This document shows positions 39,146-44,680 of a stretch of 44,680 nucleotides of DNA, one piece after another (the stretch's first letter is position 1; each line of letters opens with the position of its first letter). Both the position numbers and the translations under genes were made by a program. The notes under the pieces were generated by a model. It was not told the DNA's origin. It saw only the letters and a list, made by a program, of their open reading frames with translations, and ran no database searches. The stretch is from Lachnospiraceae bacterium (GTDB lineage Bacteria; Bacillota; Clostridia; Lachnospirales; Lachnospiraceae), in NCBI GenBank assembly GCA_900770225.1, contig CAAGJU010000335.1, positions 1-44,680 of the forward strand, given 5' to 3'.

Positions 39146-40519
39146 ATGGAACTCAAAGCGCGTAACAAGCTGGCCTTCTGCCTCGGGGCATTTGGCAAGG
39201 ATATCGTGTACATGCTGGTGAACAGCTATGTACTCTACTATTACAATACGGTACTCGGCATGAGCGCTACGTTCATCGGCGCTGTGCTGATGGGCGCGAG
39301 AATCTTCGACGCGGCCAATGACCCGTTCATGGGCATCGTGGTGGCGAAGACCAAGACCCGCTGGGGCCGCTACCGCCCGTGGATCCTGACGGGATCGATC
39401 ATGAACGCCGTGATCGTCTATGCGTTGTTTGCTGTCCCTGACAATATGGCCGATGGTGCGATGAGGGTATGGCTCGCTGTATTCTATATCGCATGGGGCG
39501 TTACCTATACCCTGATGGATATTCCGTTCTGGTCCATGATCCCCGCGATCACCAACCCCGGAAAAGACAGGGAGCAGCTTTCCTCCCTGGCGCGTTCGGC
39601 ATCCGGTATCGGCGATGCCGTGCCTACGGTCCTGACGATGACGGTCGTACCGATCCTCTCGGGAACGGCGGCACTGACGAGCAACTTTGTCCTGTATAAA
39701 CCGGGCTTCCGCACATGGGCACTGCTGGTCGCTTTTGTTTTCATCGTGACAGAGGTTATTTTTGTTCTCAATGTACCTGAAAAGAAGCCGGAAGATACCA
39801 AATCGGTCGGCATCGGACAGATGTTCAAGGCGCTGTTCCGGAATGATCAGGCCATGATCATCGTACTCTCCGTCATTCTCGTTTACATGGCCATCGATAT
39901 CACCGGCAACCTGATCCTGTATTTCTTCCAGTTCGATCTCGGACAGACGGATCTGTACAGCGTTTTCACGGCGGTCTGCTTTGCTACACAGGTTGTCTGC
40001 ATGCTGGCTATTCCGGCGATCCGTAAAAAAGTCGAGAAGCTCCGTCTGTTTGCCCTCGGCATTATCATCCAGATCGCGGGATATATCATCCTGCTCGCCA
40101 TGGGATTCTCCGGCGCCTACACCAAAGTCTGGCTGATCCTTCTGATCCCGGGCATCATGGTTTACGCCGGCTATGGCATTCTGAACGTCATGCTGACCGT
40201 ATTCCTTTCTGATACCGTTGACTACGGGCAGATGAAAAACGGAACGCGTGAGGAGTCGGTTATTTTTTCCATGCAGACCTTCACGGTAAAGCTGGCCTCC
40301 GGCATCGCAGCATTCCTCTCCGGATGCGCGATCGACTGGATCGGCCTCAAGACGGATGACGCCGCTGTGCAGTCCGCCGGCACCATCACCGGCCTCCACA
40401 TGTGGATGACGGTTCCGCCGGTTATCCTTCTCATCATTGCTTTTATCGTTTTCAGGAAAAAATACAGCCTGAACGATGAGAGGATGAAGGAGATCGAAGC
40501 TAAAATTGCTGAGAAATAA
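39146..40519 (+). CDS. GPH-family sugar/cation symporter
   Basis: A 457-residue, 12-segment transporter of the glycoside-pentoside-hexuronide (MelB-like) MFS branch. It begins KLAFCLGAFGKDIVYMLVN and has the family's RIFDAANDPFMGIVVAKTKTRWGRYRPW loop (in parts), which holds the cation-site Asp and the conserved Arg cluster, then DIPFWSMIPAITNPGKDRE. These proteins bring in melibiose, other galactosides or glucuronides with sodium or protons. I chose ATG 39146, preceded by GGGAGGA, over an upstream ATG at 39098. It is the third gene of the TetR cassette and precedes the alpha-galactosidase gene, so an alpha-galactoside is the likely substrate (inference). Confidence 0.88.
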   Translation: MELKARNKLAFCLGAFGKDIVYMLVNSYVLYYYNTVLGMSATFIGAVLMGARIFDAANDPFMGIVVAKTKTRWGRYRPWILTGSIMNAVIVYALFAVPDNMADGAMRVWLAVFYIAWGVTYTLMDIPFWSMIPAITNPGKDREQLSSLARSASGIGDAVPTVLTMTVVPILSGTAALTSNFVLYKPGFRTWALLVAFVFIVTEVIFVLNVPEKKPEDTKSVGIGQMFKALFRNDQAMIIVLSVILVYMAIDITGNLILYFFQFDLGQTDLYSVFTAVCFATQVVCMLAIPAIRKKVEKLRLFALGIIIQIAGYIILLAMGFSGAYTKVWLILLIPGIMVYAGYGILNVMLTVFLSDTVDYGQMKNGTREESVIFSMQTFTVKLASGIAAFLSGCAIDWIGLKTDDAAVQSAGTITGLHMWMTVPPVILLIIAFIVFRKKYSLNDERMKEIEAKIAEK

Positions 40520-40554
40520 GGCAGAAAAATAACACGGATAAAAACCGAGTATCT

Positions 40555-40619
40555 GATACCCGCCGTCTGTTCATTGCTTTTCGCATAAGCGATATCGTGA
40601 TGAATGCATGGCGGGTATC
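40555..40619. repeat. Nested hairpin between transporter and alpha-galactosidase genes
   Basis: GATACCCGCC at 40555-40564 pairs perfectly with GGCGGGTATC at 40610-40619; within it TTCAT (40570) pairs with ATGAA (40600), and TCGC (40581) with GCGA (40589). There is no T-tract. It could attenuate or stabilise the transcript between the two genes. Confidence 0.65.
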
Positions 40620-40634
40620 GCTGCAGTAACTGTG

Positions 40635-40700
40635 ATAACAGAAAAACGGAAAAACGAAAAACAGAAGAGCGGAAAACAGAAAAACGCAAAACAGAGAAAA
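40635..40700. repeat. A-rich short tandem repeats in alpha-galactosidase leader
   Basis: Degenerate units of 8-16 bases of the form (A)CAGAAAAACGGAAA repeat several times just before the ribosome site of the alpha-galactosidase gene. Confidence 0.6.
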
Positions 40701-40725
40701 TGAAGAATGGAGATAAAAAGCGGAT

Positions 40726-43176
40726 ATGATCAGGATTGCGAATCGTGTATTTACACTGGATACACCGGAGACGACGTATATGTTCCGCGTGCTTCCGGAG
40801 GGACATCTGGAGCACCTGTACTACGGGGCGTCGCTCGGAGATCCTGCAAAGAAGACGGATGAAGAGATTCAGGAGGACGCGGAGGCACTCGGGGAAAAGA
40901 GAGAATTTCCACAGGGCAATGCGATTTCCTGGGATGAGGAGCATCAGAGCCTGTGTATGGAAGACCTGCGCTCCGAGATCTCTTCGACAGGGAAGGGAGA
41001 TCTCCGGGATACGATGATCTCGCTGATCCATGCTGACGGCGGTCGGACGTCGGATTTTCTTTATGAGGGTTCCGAGATCAGAGAGGGCAAGGAGCCGCTG
41101 GAGACCCTGCCTTCCTCTTATGCCGATCCTGTGGACGGGAAAGCAGAGCATGCGGAAACAGCACTGACGCACGAATCGCCTGTATCTGCGAATCCGGCGC
41201 ACGGGAAAGTGGAGCAGCTCGTCGTGACACTCCGGGAAGCGTCGGGAGACTGCCGGCTGGAGCTCCATTACTATGTCTTTGAAGACTGCGATGTGATCAC
41301 CAGAACGGTGAAGCTCATCAACTGCGGAAGCGGAAAAATCCAGATCCGGCGGCTGCTCAGCGCACAGCTGGACTTTGAGACGGCGGGATACAAAATGTCT
41401 GTCTTTACAGGTGCCTGGGCAAGAGAAATGAAGCGCCATGAGCTGGATGTCAGCGGCGGCCGCGTGGTCAGCAGTACGACAGCCGGCATTTCTTCCAATG
41501 CCTGCAATCCGTTTGTCATGCTCTATCCGGAAGGAACATCGGAAACCGCCGGCGGATGCTATGGCGTCAACCTGATCTACAGCGGGAACCACTATGAGTC
41601 GGCAGATGTGAGCCGGTTCGGCAAGACCCGATTTCTCACGGGCATCAACCCGGAGGGCTTTTCCTGGCAGCTGCTGCCGGGAGAGAGCTTCGAGGCGCCG
41701 GAAGCCGTCATGACCTGGTCGGGCAGCGGATTCACCGGGATGAGCCTGCACATGCATCACTTCGTCCGTGAGCATATCGTCTGTGGCGAGTGGAAGCATA
41801 AGGCGCGTCCGGTGCTTCTCAACAGCTGGGAAGCCGCTTATTTTAAATTTGACGAGAAAAAGCTGCTGCGCCTCGCGAAAGCCGGAAAGGAGGCAGGCGT
41901 CGAGCTGTTTGTCATGGATGACGGATGGTTCGGGACCAGAGATGACGACACGCAGGCGCTCGGCGACTGGACGGTCAATAAGAAAAAGCTGCCGGACGGC
42001 CTGAAGGGTCTGGCGGACAAAATTCACGCGCTCGGCATGGACTTCGGCATTTGGGTGGAGCCGGAGATGATCAGCGCCAACAGCGATCTCTACCGGGCAC
42101 ATCCGGACTGGGCGATGCAGATCCCCGGACGGCAGCATGCGGAGGGAAGACATCAGATGCTGCTCGACCTGGCCAATCCGGAAGTCGTCGACTACATGAT
42201 CGGCTGCATGAGCGATGTGTTTTCCTCGGCAGACATCAACTATGTGAAGTGGGACATGAACCGCGTGATGAGCGATGTCTATTCGCCGTGGCTCGCGTCC
42301 CGGCGGGATGACGCGGAGTGCCAGGGCGAGACGGCGCACCGGTACATCCTCGGGTACTATCGCATGCTGAAGACCCTGACAGAAAAATTTCCGCATATCC
42401 TCTTTGAAGGGTGCGCATCGGGCGGCTGCCGGTTCGATCTGGGCGTGCTTTGCTACTGCCCGCAGATCTGGGCGAGCGATGATACGGATCCCGTGGAGCG
42501 CAGTACGATCCAGGAGGGATACTCCTACGGCTATCCCATGTCCGTGGTCAGTGCGCACGTATCGGCGAGCCCCAACCATCAGACGCTGCGGGAGACGCCG
42601 CTGGATACGCGTTTTAACGTCGCGGCCTTTGGTATCTTCGGTTGTGAGATGAATCTGTGTGACATGGATCACCGTGAATTTCAGGAGCTGAAGGAGAAGA
42701 TCCTTCTGTACAAGGAATGGCGCGATGTCCTGCAGAACGGTGATTTTTACCGCGGAAGGACAGGACGGATCCACGAGTGGACGTGCGTCGCACCGGACAG
42801 GAAAAAAGCAGTCGGCATGATCCTGCAGGAAAAAGCAGTGCCGAACGCTCCGTTTGAGCAGTTCCGCGCCAGAGGACTCGACGGAGGGCTGCGGTATCAT
42901 TTTTACAGTATGGAGCAGAGGCGGGATATCCGAAGCTTCGGGGATCTTGTGAATACGGCTTCGCCCGTTCACGTGAAGCCAGGGTCGTTCCTGCACCGGC
43001 TGATCGCTGATTTCGTCACGATGCCGGGTGAGCAGGAGGAGGTGCGGGCCTCCGGACGGCTGCTGATGGATGCTGGCGTGAAGCTGGCGCCGGGCTATGC
43101 GGGTACCGGTTATAATGAGAACACGCGGTATTTCGCGGACGGGTGCTCCAGAATGTACTTCATGGAGGCGGATTGA
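40726..43176 (+). CDS. Alpha-galactosidase, GH36
   Basis: An 816-residue cytosolic glycosidase that releases galactose from melibiose, raffinose and related sugars. The N-terminal beta-sandwich is followed by the catalytic barrel: ELFVMDDGWFGTRDDD near residue 400, DFGIWVEPEMIS near 440, YVKWDMNR with the nucleophile Asp510, and WASDDTDPVERSTIQ holding the acid/base Asp near 585. There is no signal peptide. Length is slightly above the usual 720-740 residues, mainly from an insertion at about 115-165 (acidic, low complexity). It lies between a GPH transporter and galactokinase on the same strand, consistent with import, hydrolysis and phosphorylation of galactose. Confidence 0.95.
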   Translation: MIRIANRVFTLDTPETTYMFRVLPEGHLEHLYYGASLGDPAKKTDEEIQEDAEALGEKREFPQGNAISWDEEHQSLCMEDLRSEISSTGKGDLRDTMISLIHADGGRTSDFLYEGSEIREGKEPLETLPSSYADPVDGKAEHAETALTHESPVSANPAHGKVEQLVVTLREASGDCRLELHYYVFEDCDVITRTVKLINCGSGKIQIRRLLSAQLDFETAGYKMSVFTGAWAREMKRHELDVSGGRVVSSTTAGISSNACNPFVMLYPEGTSETAGGCYGVNLIYSGNHYESADVSRFGKTRFLTGINPEGFSWQLLPGESFEAPEAVMTWSGSGFTGMSLHMHHFVREHIVCGEWKHKARPVLLNSWEAAYFKFDEKKLLRLAKAGKEAGVELFVMDDGWFGTRDDDTQALGDWTVNKKKLPDGLKGLADKIHALGMDFGIWVEPEMISANSDLYRAHPDWAMQIPGRQHAEGRHQMLLDLANPEVVDYMIGCMSDVFSSADINYVKWDMNRVMSDVYSPWLASRRDDAECQGETAHRYILGYYRMLKTLTEKFPHILFEGCASGGCRFDLGVLCYCPQIWASDDTDPVERSTIQEGYSYGYPMSVVSAHVSASPNHQTLRETPLDTRFNVAAFGIFGCEMNLCDMDHREFQELKEKILLYKEWRDVLQNGDFYRGRTGRIHEWTCVAPDRKKAVGMILQEKAVPNAPFEQFRARGLDGGLRYHFYSMEQRRDIRSFGDLVNTASPVHVKPGSFLHRLIADFVTMPGEQEEVRASGRLLMDAGVKLAPGYAGTGYNENTRYFADGCSRMYFMEAD

Positions 43177-43189
43177 ATCAAGCTAATGA

Positions 43190-43219
43190 TTGCAAATACC
43201 GGTATCTCAACGGTATAAT
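43190..43219 (+). promoter_or_regulatory. Promoter of galK
   Basis: TTGCAA at 43190-43195 and TATAAT at 43214-43219 with an 18-base spacer, directly after the alpha-galactosidase stop. A GC-rich hairpin (CAGCGG/CCGCTG arms) lies in the leader at about 43235-43256. Confidence 0.7.
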
Positions 43220-43334
43220 ACAGAGTAGCGCGTCAGCGGTTCTGACGTTCCGCTGCGCTGAGTGAAGGTGCAGAACGAAGAGAAAATATACGGAAACGCT
43301 CAAACAGGGAAATATAAAGCAGGAGGAAGAACAC

Positions 43335-44528
43335 ATGTCAGATGTTGATAAGACGCCGGAAGAGATGAAGGCAGAAGTAACAGCCGAGTTTGAGAAGAAA
43401 TTCGGACCACTGGGTGACGGGAAGGTTTATTTTGCGCCGGGCCGTGTCAATCTGATCGGTGAGCACACCGATTATAACGGCGGGCATGTATTCCCCTGTG
43501 CGCTGACGATCGGCACGTATGCGGCGGCCAGAAAGAGAAGTGACAGGAAGCTTCGCTTTTATTCCGTGAATTTCCCGCAGAATGGTGTGATCGAGACATC
43601 GCTCGACGAGCTGGTGCCGGATGATGCGTACGGATGGACAAACTATCCGAAGGGCGTGATCTATACTTTTATTAAAGATGGTTATCTGATTAACGAGGGA
43701 CTCGACATGGCTGTATACGGCAACATCCCGAACGGCTCGGGCCTCTCCTCGTCCGCATCCCTGGAGGTCCTGACAGGATTTATCCTGCGCGATATGTACG
43801 GCTTTGAGATCTCCAACCAGATTCTGGCCATCATCGGGCAGGATTCGGAGAACAATTACAATGGCATGAACTGCGGCATTATGGATCAGTTCGCCGTGGC
43901 CATGGGCAAAAAGGACTGCGCTATTTTTCTCGATACGTCGGATCTGTCGTACGAGTATGTGCCGATCCGCATGGAGGGCGCGAAGATCGTCATCTCCAAT
44001 ACGAACAAGAAGCATGAGCTGACCAGCTCCGCATATAATACGAGACGCTGCGAGTGCGAACAGGCGCTGGAGGAGCTGCAGCGTGTAACGGATATTGAGC
44101 ATCTCTGCGATCTGACGGATGAGCAGTTTGAAAAGTACAAGGATGCCATCAAGGATCCGGTTCGCCAGAAGAGGGCGAAACATGCGGTATACGAAAATCA
44201 GCGCACGATCGAGGCAGTCCGCGTTCTGAAAGAGGGCAATCTGAAGAGATTCGGCGAGCTGATGAACGAGGCGCATGTATCTGTCAGCAAAGACTATGAG
44301 GTTTCCTGCGAGGAGCTGGATACGCTGGCTGAAGAGGCATGGAAGATCGACGGATGCATCGGATCCCGTATGACGGGCGGCGGTTTCGGCGGCTGCACGG
44401 TTTCCATCGTGCGCGATGAGGCGGTCGATACATTTGTTAAACAGGTCGGCGAAGCCTATAAGAAAAAGATCGGCTATGAGGCGAGCTTTTACGTGGTTTC
44501 TATCGGCGATGGACCGCGTGTTGTCTGA
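43335..44528 (+). CDS. galK: Galactokinase
   Basis: A 397-residue GHMP-family kinase that phosphorylates galactose to galactose-1-phosphate with ATP, the first step of the Leloir pathway. Signatures: APGRVNLIGEHTDYNGGHVF near residue 35 (GalK motif), the GHMP ATP-binding motif IPNGSGLSSSASLEV near 135, NCGIMDQFAVAMG near 180 with the catalytic Asp, and GSRMTGGGFGGCTVSIV near 345. Length is typical. AGGAGG lies about ten bases before the ATG. It has its own promoter but follows the alpha-galactosidase gene closely; galT and galE are not in the window. Confidence 0.97.
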   Translation: MSDVDKTPEEMKAEVTAEFEKKFGPLGDGKVYFAPGRVNLIGEHTDYNGGHVFPCALTIGTYAAARKRSDRKLRFYSVNFPQNGVIETSLDELVPDDAYGWTNYPKGVIYTFIKDGYLINEGLDMAVYGNIPNGSGLSSSASLEVLTGFILRDMYGFEISNQILAIIGQDSENNYNGMNCGIMDQFAVAMGKKDCAIFLDTSDLSYEYVPIRMEGAKIVISNTNKKHELTSSAYNTRRCECEQALEELQRVTDIEHLCDLTDEQFEKYKDAIKDPVRQKRAKHAVYENQRTIEAVRVLKEGNLKRFGELMNEAHVSVSKDYEVSCEELDTLAEEAWKIDGCIGSRMTGGGFGGCTVSIVRDEAVDTFVKQVGEAYKKKIGYEASFYVVSIGDGPRVV

Positions 44529-44546
44529 GAACTGATATGTAATGTC

Positions 44547-44680
44547 ATGATGTGGGTGTAATAAGTATGATAACCGGATCGCTACGCGCTACGTGCTCCC
44601 GCGATCCTCCCTCAGCTCGGGCTCTCATGTGGCTTCGCCCCACTACGCCCTCGCTGAGGGGCGTGTCAATAAGTCATTCA
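44547..44680 (-). repeat. Interspersed repeat family R2, copy d (truncated by window edge)
   Basis: Reading the minus strand, the end of the window gives TGAATGACTTATTGACACGCC, then a central block of about 95 bases, then GGTTATCATACTTATTACACCC. The central block contains a GGATCGC/GCGATCC inverted repeat (44576-44607) and a CCCTCAGC/GCTGAGGG inverted repeat (44609-44660), absent from copy b. It lies downstream of galK and continues beyond the window. Confidence 0.8.

Noticed and set aside
40222..42996. A 924-codon open frame antisense to the alpha-galactosidase and transporter genes
   Set aside because: It mirrors the third-position GC pattern of the sense genes, has no ribosome site or family motifs, and the sense genes are unambiguous.
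1..44680. tRNA, rRNA and known riboswitch genes
   Set aside because: No cloverleaf, rRNA core or familiar riboswitch motif was recognised by eye; a covariance-model scan would be needed to exclude weak cases.

Overview
The window looks like a chromosomal segment of an anaerobic clostridial Firmicute, most likely a Lachnospiraceae-type gut bacterium. The evidence is protein flavour (clostridial GlyA, LeuS and GPH-type sugar transporter), a superoxide reductase (dfx) typical of anaerobes, AAGGAGG-type ribosome sites, sigma-A promoters, moderately high GC and a Gram-positive surface protein carrying SLH domains. No rRNA, tRNA or CRISPR array was seen. No species is claimed.

Layout. 1-1900: IS66 accessory genes (tnpA, tnpB, no transposase in view) and a VapBC toxin-antitoxin pair. 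2.0-5.2 kb: proline iminopeptidase, a CobW-like GTPase lacking the family cysteine motif, and an unrecognised multi-pass membrane protein. 5.4-12.1 kb: a three-gene island with a TerB_N/TerB_C protein facing an Lhr/BrxHI-like helicase and a BrxD-like ATPase, a likely DNA-processing or defence module. 12.4-14.2 kb: a PfkB sugar kinase and Hsp20 under a CIRCE-like operator. 14.5-23.4 kb: cell-surface genes (C1 protease with SLH domains, L,D-transpeptidase with nine ricin-type repeats, dfx, and an AlgI/DHHW pair for polysaccharide O-acetylation). 23.6-31 kb: a second PfkB kinase, glyA divergent from an ACT-domain gene, an alpha/beta hydrolase, rhaD, a small alarmone synthetase and an orphan OmpR-type regulator. 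31-36.5 kb: leuS, nth, an XRE regulator, PrsW and a small hypothetical gene. 36.7-44.5 kb: a TetR-controlled cassette with a GT-B-like protein and a GPH sugar transporter, then GH36 alpha-galactosidase and galactokinase, which together suggest uptake and use of alpha-galactosides.

The most unusual content is non-coding. Two copies of a ~190-200 bp rod-shaped inverted-repeat element sit about 20 nt after the stop codons of leuS and glyA, in the same orientation relative to the gene. They differ by several compensatory base-pair changes and by a wholly different but still perfectly paired apical stem, which points to selection on structure. A second, modular interspersed repeat family occurs four times (once apparently supplying the promoter of the L,D-transpeptidase). 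Short tandem repeats are unusually dense, both between genes and in frame in the linkers of at least five proteins.

All calls come from reading the sequence. Family names rest on remembered motifs, not on searches.
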